Both the position numbers and the translations under genes were made by a program. A model generated the notes under the pieces. The model was not told where the DNA came from and ran no database searches. It saw only the letters and a program-made list of their open reading frames with translations. Shown in pieces: positions 23,886 through 31,900 of a stretch of 64,000 nt of DNA. The stretch comes from Paramicrobacterium sp051513965 (GTDB lineage: Bacteria; Actinomycetota; Actinomycetes; Actinomycetales; Microbacteriaceae), in NCBI RefSeq assembly GCF_051513965.1, contig NZ_CP195847.1, positions 1 through 64,000 of the forward strand, written 5' to 3'. The number at the start of each line of letters is the position of its first letter. Within the stretch, counting starts at the first letter, position 1.

Positions 23886-23953
23886 CGGGTCTACCTCTCG
23901 ATTCCTCGTCGGCTCGGCGCTTCAGACAGGTCGCCGCACTGTCGATCCCATCA

Positions 23954-23984
23954 TGTCTCATGCAAGACACGTAAAATTGAGACA
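23954..23984. promoter_or_regulatory. Nested inverted repeats in aminotransferase-gapB divergent region
   Basis: TGTCTCA (23954-23960) and TGAGACA (23978-23984) are perfect reverse complements 17 bases apart; AGACA at 23965-23969 adds a third half-site, pairing with TGTCT at 6-base spacing. This fits a binding site for a dimeric regulator acting on one or both divergent genes. No regulator gene is adjacent. Confidence 0.5.
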
Positions 23985-24072
23985 CGCCCCCTTTTTCTGC
24001 GCCGATTCGGCGTGCCCGAAAACCATGACAACGCCGTCGGCTCACAAGGTGCGAACGGCAGAAGGAGCGCAC

Positions 24073-25554
24073 GTGAACAGCTCTGTAGAGTCCCACCGTC
24101 AGAACTGGATCGCTCGTGAGGAGCAGGCGGAACGCATGATTCCGCTCGTCGGAGGTCTGTATCGAACGCACGGCGTCGTGACGTCGATTCACGGACGTCG
24201 CCTCATCGGTTTGTCGTCAATCGACCTGATCAAGGCGCATAAGTTCGCCCGACAGGCTGGTGCGCAGGCCATGTCGATGGATGCGTCGACGGCGGTGCTC
24301 GAGGCACTGGCCGAGCTGAAGCCGGGACCGGCATCCCTCGACATCGCGCGCCTTCACCAGGCCCACCGCGAGCGGGGCGAGGGGGCGAGTCTCGTCGACT
24401 TCCTGCGCGGTGAGCTCGCAGACATCCTCGACTCTCGAACGGAGACGGCTGAGCCGCGGGACGTCGTTCTGTACGGTTTTGGGCGCATCGGGCGCCTTGT
24501 CGCACGCCTGCTCATTGCGCACGCCGGAAACGGAGCGGGACTTCGCCTGCGTGCAATCGTGGTCCGGAAGGGCAGCGAAGACGACCTCGCGAAGCGCGCG
24601 AGCCTGCTGCGTCGCGACTCCGTGCACGGTCCGTTCGCTGGAACGCTGACGATCGACGAGGAGGCGAACTCGATCCTCGCGAACGGCACGCTGATTCAGG
24701 TGATCTACTCGAACGACCCGGCGACCGTGGACTACACCGAGTACGGCATCGACGACGCGATCGTCGTCGACAACACGGGTCGCTGGCGCGACCGCGAGGG
24801 CCTTGAGCAGCACCTGCGCTCGACGGGTGTGTCGCGCGTTCTGCTCACGGCGCCGGGCAAGGGTGACATCAAGAACATCGTGTACGGCATCAACCATGAC
24901 CAGATCACGGATGCCGACACGGTGCTGTCTGCGGCATCCTGCACCACCAACGCCATCACCCCGGTGCTCGCCGCGATCGACGAGGCCTACGGCATTCGCC
25001 GCGGACACGTCGAGACTGTGCACTCGTACACGAACGACCAGAACCTGATCGACAATTTCCACACGGGTGCGCGCCGCGGTCGCTCGGCCGCACTCAACAT
25101 GGTCATCACCGAGACAGGCGCCGCGAAGGCCGTATCGAAGGCGCTGCCGGACCTCGCGGGCAAGCTGACCGGCAGCGCGATTCGCGTGCCCACGCCGGAC
25201 GTCTCGCTCGCGATTCTGAACCTGTCGCTCGAGAAGGCCGCGGATCGCGAGGAGCTGAACAGCTATTTGCGCGCGGTGTCGCTGCACTCGAAGCTGCGTC
25301 AGCAGGTGGACTACATCGAGTCGCAGGAGGTTGTGTCGACGGACTTCGTGGGGTCGCATCGCGCGGGAATCGTGGATGGGCTCGCGACGATCGTGGACGA
25401 CGACAACGCGGTGGTCTACGTCTGGTACGACAACGAGTTCGGGTACAGCTGCCAGGTGCTGCGCGTCATCGAGGAGATGGCGGGAACCCACCCGACGGTG
25501 ATGCCGCCGCGCGAGAACGTGACGCTGGAGTCGATGGCGGCGCTCGGCGTCTGA
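24073..25554 (+). CDS. gapB: Glyceraldehyde-3-phosphate dehydrogenase, long GapB-like form
   Basis: A 493-residue protein: an N-terminal extension of about 125 residues, then NAD(P)-binding GFGRIGR (135-141), catalytic Cys 290 in SAASCTTNA and the C-terminal YDNEFGYS. The extension and length match the long gluconeogenic GapB of corynebacteria (about 480 residues) rather than the 330-residue glycolytic GapA, so NADP use and a gluconeogenic role are likely but inferred. GTG 24073 is chosen because GAAGGAG is 5 bases upstream; an ATG at 24025 is possible. Ends 22 bases from the end of the converging regulator gene. Confidence 0.87.
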   Translation: MNSSVESHRQNWIAREEQAERMIPLVGGLYRTHGVVTSIHGRRLIGLSSIDLIKAHKFARQAGAQAMSMDASTAVLEALAELKPGPASLDIARLHQAHRERGEGASLVDFLRGELADILDSRTETAEPRDVVLYGFGRIGRLVARLLIAHAGNGAGLRLRAIVVRKGSEDDLAKRASLLRRDSVHGPFAGTLTIDEEANSILANGTLIQVIYSNDPATVDYTEYGIDDAIVVDNTGRWRDREGLEQHLRSTGVSRVLLTAPGKGDIKNIVYGINHDQITDADTVLSAASCTTNAITPVLAAIDEAYGIRRGHVETVHSYTNDQNLIDNFHTGARRGRSAALNMVITETGAAKAVSKALPDLAGKLTGSAIRVPTPDVSLAILNLSLEKAADREELNSYLRAVSLHSKLRQQVDYIESQEVVSTDFVGSHRAGIVDGLATIVDDDNAVVYVWYDNEFGYSCQVLRVIEEMAGTHPTVMPPRENVTLESMAALGV

Positions 25555-25576
25555 GGGTCGTCACGTCTGAGGGCCG

Positions 25577-26458
25577 TCAGGCCTCGCCGAGGCGGGCGAG
25601 GCGTTCCGCGGCATCCGTGTCGGGCATTGGCGTGTAGACGACGATGTGGATCTCGGGGTGGTCGGAGAGGGCAAGCTGATGGTGCTCCAGGTGCAGAAGA
25701 CCGACGCGAGGATGCCGGAACTGCCGTTCCCGTGAGGTGAAGCGCTGCACGTCGCGACTCTCCCAGCCCGCGCGGAACTCGGCGCTCGCCTCGCGGAGCC
25801 GATCCACGAGCAGCCCGTGCGCCGGGTCGCCGAGCCGCGGCCCGGTCTCCGCCCGGAACTCGCTCAGGAACCGGCGGCTCGTGACCTCCCAGTCAGGCAG
25901 CAGCTCGCGCACGTACGGGTCGGTGAACACGAGCCACAGCAGGTTGCGGTTCTCGCTCTCGACGGTGGCGATGCCCGGGTACAGCAGCTCGTACGCGTCA
26001 TTCCAGGCGAGCACGCCCCAGTCGGGAGCGAGGGCGAACGCGGGGTCGCTCCAGGAGTCGAGCAGACGGTGCAGGTGCGCCGGCGCGTGCGGGACGGGCG
26101 AGGCGTGCTGGGGGAGGGGGGTCGAGTAGCCGAGCAGCGCGAGAACGTATTCGTGTTCGGATGCTTCGAGGCGGAGCGTTCTCGCGACGGCATCCACAAC
26201 CTGTCTGGACGGATTGATGTCGCGCCCCTGCTCGAGCCACGTGTACCAGGTGACGCTCACGCCGGAGAGGTACGAGACCTCCTCGCGGCGTAGCCCCAGG
26301 TCGCCGCCGCGTGTGCGGGGTGGGAGCCCGACCTCGCTGCGGGAGAGCTGTGTGCGGCGCGCACGAAGAAAGCCGCCGAGCTCGCGACGGCGCTGCACGT
26401 CGCTGTCCGGTTGGTTCCCGGCAGTGCGGCGCGGTGTCTCACGAGCATCCTGACCCAT
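25577..26458 (-). CDS. HTH regulator with MmyB-like ligand-binding domain
   Basis: A 293-residue regulator. An XRE-type helix-turn-helix (GLRREEVSYLSGVSVTWYTW and LEQGRDINPSRQVV, about residues 54-88) is followed by a PAS-like MmyB/MltR domain (PDWGVLAWNDAYELLYP, WLVFTDP, residues about 145-285) that binds fatty-acid-like or other small ligands in characterised relatives. The ATG lies 6 bases after TAGTAT with no ribosome site (leaderless). A perfect 19-bp palindrome overlaps that promoter, indicating autorepression. Such proteins usually control the divergent gene, here ilvD. Confidence 0.87.
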   Translation of the reverse strand: MGQDARETPRRTAGNQPDSDVQRRRELGGFLRARRTQLSRSEVGLPPRTRGGDLGLRREEVSYLSGVSVTWYTWLEQGRDINPSRQVVDAVARTLRLEASEHEYVLALLGYSTPLPQHASPVPHAPAHLHRLLDSWSDPAFALAPDWGVLAWNDAYELLYPGIATVESENRNLLWLVFTDPYVRELLPDWEVTSRRFLSEFRAETGPRLGDPAHGLLVDRLREASAEFRAGWESRDVQRFTSRERQFRHPRVGLLHLEHHQLALSDHPEIHIVVYTPMPDTDAAERLARLGEA

Positions 26459-26464
26459 GGCTCA

Positions 26465-26486
26465 ATACTAGTAGTGACACTACTAG
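26465..26486. promoter_or_regulatory. 19-bp perfect operator between MmyB-type regulator and ilvD
   Basis: CTAGTAGTGACACTACTAG (26468-26486) is a perfect 9-1-9 inverted repeat. The regulator's -10 box TAGTAT (complement of 26465-26470) overlaps its edge. It is 49 bases upstream of the ilvD ATG, in the range to act on that promoter too. Confidence 0.85.
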
Positions 26487-26534
26487 CACCAGCGGCAACT
26501 TCCGCACGCTACATCCATCGACCACTCTGGTCTC

Positions 26535-28454
26535 ATGCCACACCTGCGTTCACGAACAGTCACCAACGGACGGAACATGGCCGGAGCCCGCGCACTGCTG
26601 CGCGCCGCCGGCGTGAAGGGAAGCGACTTCGGCAAGCCGATCATCGCCGTTGCGAACAGCTTCACCGAGTTCGTGCCGGGCCACACGCACCTTCAGCCCG
26701 TCGGGCGCATCGTTTCCGAGGCGATTCAGGAGGCCGGCGGCATTCCCCGCGAGTTCAACTCGATCGCGGTCGATGACGGCATCGCGATGGGCCACTCGGG
26801 CATGCTCTACTCGCTGCCGAGCCGCGACCTCATCGCGGACTCCGTGGAGTACATGGTCAATGCCCACTGCGCCGACGCGCTCGTGTGCATCTCGAACTGC
26901 GACAAGATCACACCGGGGATGCTGATGGCAGCGCTGCGCCTCAACATCCCGACGGTCTTCGTGTCCGGCGGTCCTATGGAGTCCGGTCGCGCGACGCTCG
27001 TGGACGGATCGGTGCGCTCCCTCGACCTGGTCGACGCGATCTCCGATGCGGTGAACGACAGCATCTCGGATGCCGACATGCTTCGCATCGAAGAGAGCGC
27101 GTGCCCCACGTGTGGCTCCTGCTCGGGCATGTTCACGGCCAACTCGATGAACTGCCTCACCGAGGCCATCGGGCTGTCGCTGCCGGGGAACGGCTCGGTG
27201 CTCGCGACCCACACCGCGCGCAAGGCGCTCTACGAGAACGCCGGAGCGACGGTCGTGAAGATCGCGAAGCGGTACTACGACGAAGACGACGAGTCCGTTC
27301 TGCCGCGCTCGATCGCGACGCCCGACGCGTTCGGCAACGCGATGGCGCTCGACATCGCGATGGGCGGGTCGACGAACACGATCCTCCACCTGCTCGCCGC
27401 AGCGCACGAGGCGGGCGTCGACTTCGGGCTCGACGAGATCGACGCAGTCTCGCGGCGCGTGCCGTGTCTGGCGAAGGTGGCACCGAACGTGGCGGACGGC
27501 CGCACGTACTACATGGAAGATGTCCACCGGGCTGGCGGCATCCCCGCGCTGCTGGGCGAGCTGTGCCGTGCCGGTCTGCTCAACGAGGACGTTCACAGTG
27601 TGCACTCGCCGTCCCTGGCCGAGTGGCTCGATGCGTGGGACGTACGTGGTGGCGCGGCATCCGATGAGGCTATGGACCTCTGGTACGCCGCACCTGGCGG
27701 CAAGCGCTCATCGACCGCGTTCAGCCAGTCGGAACGCTGGGCAGATCTTGACACGGATGCCGCTGCAGGCTGCATCCGCGATCTCGAGCACGCGTACTCG
27801 GCCGACGGTGGGCTTGCGGTTCTGCGCGGTAACCTCGCCGTGGACGGCGCTGTGGTGAAGACCGCCGGTGTCGACGAGTCGATCTGGACGTTCTCGGGCC
27901 CGGCCGTCGTGTGCGAGTCCCAGGATGAAGCCGTGCAGAAGATCCTCGCGAAGGAGGTCGGCGAGGGCGACGTCGTGGTGATCCGCTACGAGGGCCCGAA
28001 GGGCGGACCGGGCATGCAGGAGATGCTGTACCCCACCTCGTTCCTGAAGGGCCGCGGGCTCGGCAAGAAGTGCGCGCTGATCACGGATGGGCGCTTCTCC
28101 GGAGGCACCTCGGGCCTCTCGATCGGACACATATCACCCGAGGCGGCATCCGGTGGCTTGATCGCGCTCGTCGAGGACGGCGACACGATCTCGATCGACA
28201 TTCCGAACCGGTCGATGTCGCTCGATGTCGCTGCAGAGGTTCTCGAGGAGCGACGGCGCAGCCTGATCGCGAACGGCGGATTCCGTCCGCGCGAGCGCGA
28301 GCGCGTGGTGTCGCCGGCGCTGCGTGCGTATGCGGCGATGGCGCTGTCTGCGGACAAGGGCGCGGTTCGCGATGTCGATACTGTCGAGCAAGCGCTGCGG
28401 CTGGTCGAGGCGCAGAATGCGCTCGGGGCGGATGCCGCTGCCGTCAGCGACTGA
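26535..28454 (+). CDS. ilvD: Dihydroxy-acid dehydratase, E. coli (long) type
   Basis: A 639-residue IlvD/Edd-family dehydratase. MPHLRSRTVTNGRNMAGARA, SFTEFVPGHTHL, SNCDKITPGM (Cys 122), SACPTCGSCSGM (Cys 190, 193, 196) and DGRFSGGTSGLSIGH resemble the 616-residue E. coli enzyme closely, more than the roughly 560-residue form common in actinobacteria. It dehydrates 2,3-dihydroxy-isovalerate and -methylvalerate in branched-chain amino acid synthesis, using an Fe-S cluster. No ilvBNC neighbours; instead it faces an MmyB-type regulator. ATG has no ribosome site, with CACTCT 6 bases upstream. A sugar-acid dehydratase role is a lesser alternative. Confidence 0.9.
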   Translation: MPHLRSRTVTNGRNMAGARALLRAAGVKGSDFGKPIIAVANSFTEFVPGHTHLQPVGRIVSEAIQEAGGIPREFNSIAVDDGIAMGHSGMLYSLPSRDLIADSVEYMVNAHCADALVCISNCDKITPGMLMAALRLNIPTVFVSGGPMESGRATLVDGSVRSLDLVDAISDAVNDSISDADMLRIEESACPTCGSCSGMFTANSMNCLTEAIGLSLPGNGSVLATHTARKALYENAGATVVKIAKRYYDEDDESVLPRSIATPDAFGNAMALDIAMGGSTNTILHLLAAAHEAGVDFGLDEIDAVSRRVPCLAKVAPNVADGRTYYMEDVHRAGGIPALLGELCRAGLLNEDVHSVHSPSLAEWLDAWDVRGGAASDEAMDLWYAAPGGKRSSTAFSQSERWADLDTDAAAGCIRDLEHAYSADGGLAVLRGNLAVDGAVVKTAGVDESIWTFSGPAVVCESQDEAVQKILAKEVGEGDVVVIRYEGPKGGPGMQEMLYPTSFLKGRGLGKKCALITDGRFSGGTSGLSIGHISPEAASGGLIALVEDGDTISIDIPNRSMSLDVAAEVLEERRRSLIANGGFRPRERERVVSPALRAYAAMALSADKGAVRDVDTVEQALRLVEAQNALGADAAAVSD

Positions 28455-28542
28455 GGCGCGAGGTGCTCCCGGACGCCGAGCTCTGAGTTCGCACCAGGCC
28501 GGTGAGCACTGCGCTGTCAGTGTTGCCCCGCATACTTAAGGT

Positions 28543-28971
28543 GTGTGGAGACCAGGCAGCATCATCACGCTCATCATCGGCGCGGTCGTCGGAGGTGCGC
28601 TTGCCGCGGGCGGGTACGTCTTCGTCGGCGCGCTGATCGAGTCGATGTGGTTCTCCGGTGGCCGCTACATGGATCTGGCGGCGGTTTACGGCCTCATCGC
28701 GGCGGCAGCTGGGGCGGCGATCGGCCTCACGTCGGCGATCGGAGCATCTTTTACGCTTGTCGCGCAGAGGCATTCGTCGAACGCGCGTCGGCGCGTCGCA
28801 TGGGCGACGGTCGTCGCGGTTGTGTGCGGTGTCGTCGTACTGGCCGTGACATTCGGGTTCATGGGTACGCTCCCGCAGAATCTCATTGTGCTCGGTGTGG
28901 AGGCGCTGCTGATTGCGGTTCTTGCGTGGGTGGGCATCTCGGCGTCCGAACGTCACCAGCGTGCCCGCTGA
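28543..28971 (+). CDS. Hypothetical membrane protein, four helices
   Basis: A 142-residue protein with four hydrophobic segments (about residues 5-28, 43-66, 80-103, 111-130) and short charged loops (QRHSSNARRR). No family recognised. GTG start lies 6 bases after CATACT and has no ribosome site, so a leaderless message is likely. It follows ilvD by 88 bases on the same strand but seems to have its own promoter. Confidence 0.6.
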   Translation: MWRPGSIITLIIGAVVGGALAAGGYVFVGALIESMWFSGGRYMDLAAVYGLIAAAAGAAIGLTSAIGASFTLVAQRHSSNARRRVAWATVVAVVCGVVVLAVTFGFMGTLPQNLIVLGVEALLIAVLAWVGISASERHQRAR

Positions 28972-29251
28972 CGCCCAGCAGGCTGCTTGCTCACAGCGCG
29001 CTCGCTGACGGTGCTCGCTGAGGCACGGCGACCCGTCTGTTGATCCTCGACTCGTCTGCTCGCTCACGGCTCGACGTCGCGTCCAACCCTGTTCGCCGGT
29101 CGCTGGGCCCCACTCATCTCCCGGCACTCGATGTGTCATTCGAAAAGCAGTGATTGTGTCACGCGTGCGAGCAAATGTGAAGCCATTGAGGAGCGCTTCC
29201 TCAAACGCATAGCGTTGCCGTCATCTGAAACGTTGAACGGGAGGACCTTTC

Positions 29252-29629
29252 ATGAGTGAGGGCGAGATCCGCAAGGGGCCGCAGATGTCGGCATCCATTG
29301 AGCATGCTCAACACATCACGTCACCTGATCAGAAGGCAGACCACGACGGCGCGACGCTTGTGACGACGAGTCACGATGTCATTCGAGCGTGGGCGGATGA
29401 GCGCGATGGCGTTCCGGCGACGGTCGAGGCGACGGAGCACAACGGGCACCTCGGCGTTCTGCAGATCGACTTCGCGCACGACGACGGAGCGCTGCGTGAG
29501 GTCAGCTGGAATGACTGGTTCGAGACGTTCGATGACCGACGGCTGAACTTCATCTACCAGGAGACGAAGAGCGACGGCACGCAGTCGAACTTCTTCCGGC
29601 TGGACAACCCAGAGCGTGAGGACGGCTGA
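29252..29629 (+). CDS. Conserved hypothetical protein
   Basis: A 125-residue soluble acidic protein. The N-terminal 45 residues look disordered; the core ATEHNGHLGVLQIDF and SWNDWFETFDDRRLNFIYQE, ending SNFFRLDNPE, looks like a compact conserved domain that I have seen only as an unknown family. ATG start with GGGAGG 7 bases upstream. The 280-base gap before it carries an inverted repeat TTGAGGA-GCGCT-TCCTCAA (29186-29204) about 50 bases before the start, which may be an operator. Ends 10 bases from the converging ABC permease gene. Confidence 0.6.
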   Translation: MSEGEIRKGPQMSASIEHAQHITSPDQKADHDGATLVTTSHDVIRAWADERDGVPATVEATEHNGHLGVLQIDFAHDDGALREVSWNDWFETFDDRRLNFIYQETKSDGTQSNFFRLDNPEREDG

Positions 29630-29638
29630 TTCTCATGC

Positions 29639-30709
29639 TTAGGCGATTCGACTTCCCTTCGTGAGCTTGCCCGCCGGGGTCCGCGTGCGCGCGATCGCCC
29701 ACCAGAGGGCGCCAGCCGCGAGCAGCACGTGAATGCCGAGTCCGACGAACCAGCTGGGCACAGCCTGGTCGTGAATCTCCTTCGGAGTCTTATAGTCATC
29801 GGCGTACGTCGTCGAGCACATGTCGACGACGCTGTCGAGTTCTGGCGGCTCCTGCAGGCTTCGCACGCCCGACGCGATCGTGCTGAAGAGGTTCGTCGGA
29901 TTCCCGTGCGTGTCGAAGCTGCCGGGGACGGCATCGGCGAGCACGACATATGGGTTGGCGGCGAGGATGCCCCAGTAGAGGTCGTACCGCGGTGTCGTCG
30001 AGTACTGCACCTCGGGATCGCCGCAGGTCGTGCCGACTAGTTCTCCCGTCTCGACGTCGTACAGCTCACTGGCGTCGATGTGCGTCGTCTTCTGTTCAGA
30101 TGTTGTGACCGAGCCGAGGAGGCCGAAGGCGATGAGCGTCCCGACGCTGAGGGCTGCGACCGTGAGGTACGTGACCACGATCGAGAAGAGCGGTTTCGTC
30201 AGGATGCCGGAGAGGGCCACGCCGATCGCTGCGATGACGCCCAGTTCTGCCGCGAGCACCAGGATGGAGGTCGCCATGGTGGCGGCATCCAATTCACCCA
30301 TAGCGATGGCGATCAGAACGAACGGGATGCTCGCGACGAGGAAAGCGAGCGCACTGATCCACGCCGCAACGAACTTGCCGAGCACGATCTGCGCCGTGGA
30401 CACGAGCGTCACCTGCGTGGTCGCGAGGGTTCCGGCATCCCTCTCTCCGTTGATGGAGTTGCCGCTGAACGCGGGCGTCGCGAGCGTGCCGAGAAGCAAC
30501 ACGAAGTACAGGATGAGCGAGAAGAGCCATCCGCCGACGCCAGGCTCGTCGACGTCGCTCGAGTAGGTCTGCATCGTCATCAGCAGCAGAACTGTGACGG
30601 CAGCGACGAGCAGCACGAAGATGCCGACGAGCACGTACCAGGCGACACCGCGTACGCGCTGACGCAGTTCGAGGGTGATGATCAGGCCGAGGCCGCGGAA
30701 GAAGCTCAT
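29639..30709 (-). CDS. ABC-2 type transporter permease
   Basis: A 356-residue membrane protein with about six helices: one after residue 22, a long extracellular or cytoplasmic stretch, then clusters at 65-85, 105-140, 150-215 and a final helix at about 320-340. NSINGERDAGTLATTQVT is the typical ABC-2 permease coupling region. Between helices 5 and 6 lies an external domain of about 110 residues with two cysteines. It overlaps the ATPase gene by four bases (ATGA) and forms an exporter with it. Substrate unknown. Confidence 0.85.
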   Translation of the reverse strand: MSFFRGLGLIITLELRQRVRGVAWYVLVGIFVLLVAAVTVLLLMTMQTYSSDVDEPGVGGWLFSLILYFVLLLGTLATPAFSGNSINGERDAGTLATTQVTLVSTAQIVLGKFVAAWISALAFLVASIPFVLIAIAMGELDAATMATSILVLAAELGVIAAIGVALSGILTKPLFSIVVTYLTVAALSVGTLIAFGLLGSVTTSEQKTTHIDASELYDVETGELVGTTCGDPEVQYSTTPRYDLYWGILAANPYVVLADAVPGSFDTHGNPTNLFSTIASGVRSLQEPPELDSVVDMCSTTYADDYKTPKEIHDQAVPSWFVGLGIHVLLAAGALWWAIARTRTPAGKLTKGSRIA

Positions 30710-31794
30710 CGGTTGCCTCCCTCGGAAGATTGCTGATCGCCGGTTGCGTGCGGATGCTCCGTTACCGGCTCAGAGACCTCTGGCTGCGGCGTTCCTGCCT
30801 GCGATTGGCGGGACAGATCGAGGAAGGTGTGCTCAAGCTGCCCCACAGCCGGTGAGAACGAGCTCACGCGCACACCCGCGCCCACGAGAGCCTGGAGTAG
30901 GAGTGCGGCTTCTTCCTCGTCCGTCACGGTGACGAGGACTCCGCGGTTATCGGCCGCGATGTTCTCGGGAGCGACCCCGACGCGAGCGAGAGCGTCGGGC
31001 AGTGATGACTCGTCGAGCGCGCGGACTCGCCACTGCCGCTGCGAGGTTGCCGCTCGCGTGACGGCGTCTGCGGCCACGGTGACGCCGCGGTTCATGTAGA
31101 CCGCGGCATCCGAGATCTCCTCGAGCTCGGAGAGCTCGTGACTGGAGATGAGAATCGCGGCGCCGTCTGCGGCGAGGCTTCGGAGCATTGCACGCAGTTC
31201 GCTCCGCGCCGCGGGATCGAGACCGGAGGCTGGCTCATCAAGCAGAAGGACTCGAGGCCTGTGTACGAGCGCGCGAGCGAGGCTGAGTCGCTGCTTCTGC
31301 CCGCGGGAGAGGACGCGAGCCGGCTGGTCTGCGAGTGCGGAGAGCCCGACGAGTTGAAGAAGTTCCGTCGCCCGTACCGCAGCGGCGTCTTTGTCGAGGG
31401 CGTACATGCGGCCGATACTCTGCAGTGCAATGCGCGGGCTGAGCGTCGCCCACGTGCCGAGGCTGTCGGGCATCCAGCCCATGGCTGAGCGAACCGCCTG
31501 GGGCTCGGCGACCGGGTTGTGTCCGGCGATTCGAATGCTGCCTGTGTCGGGCTTCAGCAGGCTGGCCAGCATCAGCAGGAGCGTTGTCTTGCCCGCACCG
31601 TTCGGGCCGACGAGCGCCGTGATGCTGCCCGGTCTCACCTCGAGGTCGGCGTTCTGCACGGCGTGTACGCGATTGAAGGCGCGGGACACCCCGTTGACGA
31701 TGATCCCGTCATGTTCACGCGCGGCGCCGTCTCTGACGGGGGCAGGACGCTGCCCGGAGCCGCGCTCCGGCACTGCCGCGTTCGGATCTGCCAT
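30706..31794 (-). CDS. ABC-2 type transporter, ATP-binding protein
   Basis: A 362-residue ATPase: Walker A GPNGAGKTT (about 60-68), an unusual signature LSRGQKQRLSL in place of LSGGQ, Walker B VLLLDEPASGLD and the switch region LISSHELSELEE. The C-terminal 100 residues form the accessory domain common in drug/antibiotic ABC exporters. It is followed directly by its permease and divergent from a DUF222-HNH gene. AAGGGA ribosome site upstream. Export of an unknown compound; no neighbouring resistance or biosynthesis gene gives a clue. Confidence 0.88.
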   Translation of the reverse strand: MADPNAAVPERGSGQRPAPVRDGAAREHDGIIVNGVSRAFNRVHAVQNADLEVRPGSITALVGPNGAGKTTLLLMLASLLKPDTGSIRIAGHNPVAEPQAVRSAMGWMPDSLGTWATLSPRIALQSIGRMYALDKDAAAVRATELLQLVGLSALADQPARVLSRGQKQRLSLARALVHRPRVLLLDEPASGLDPAARSELRAMLRSLAADGAAILISSHELSELEEISDAAVYMNRGVTVAADAVTRAATSQRQWRVRALDESSLPDALARVGVAPENIAADNRGVLVTVTDEEEAALLLQALVGAGVRVSSFSPAVGQLEHTFLDLSRQSQAGTPQPEVSEPVTEHPHATGDQQSSEGGNR

Positions 31795-31900
31795 TGGGTC
31801 CCTTCTGACTGGTTCAGGTCAGCGTAGCGTGCACACATGACAAGTGACTTTGCTTGTGGAAAGACTAGAACAAAACTTCGAATATTGCTAAGCTCTAGGC

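Noticed and set aside
31864..31881. GAACAAAACTTCG as a LexA (SOS) box before the DUF222-HNH gene
   Set aside because: One half-site has CTTC instead of GTTC and flanking positions do not fit; too weak to annotate as an operator.
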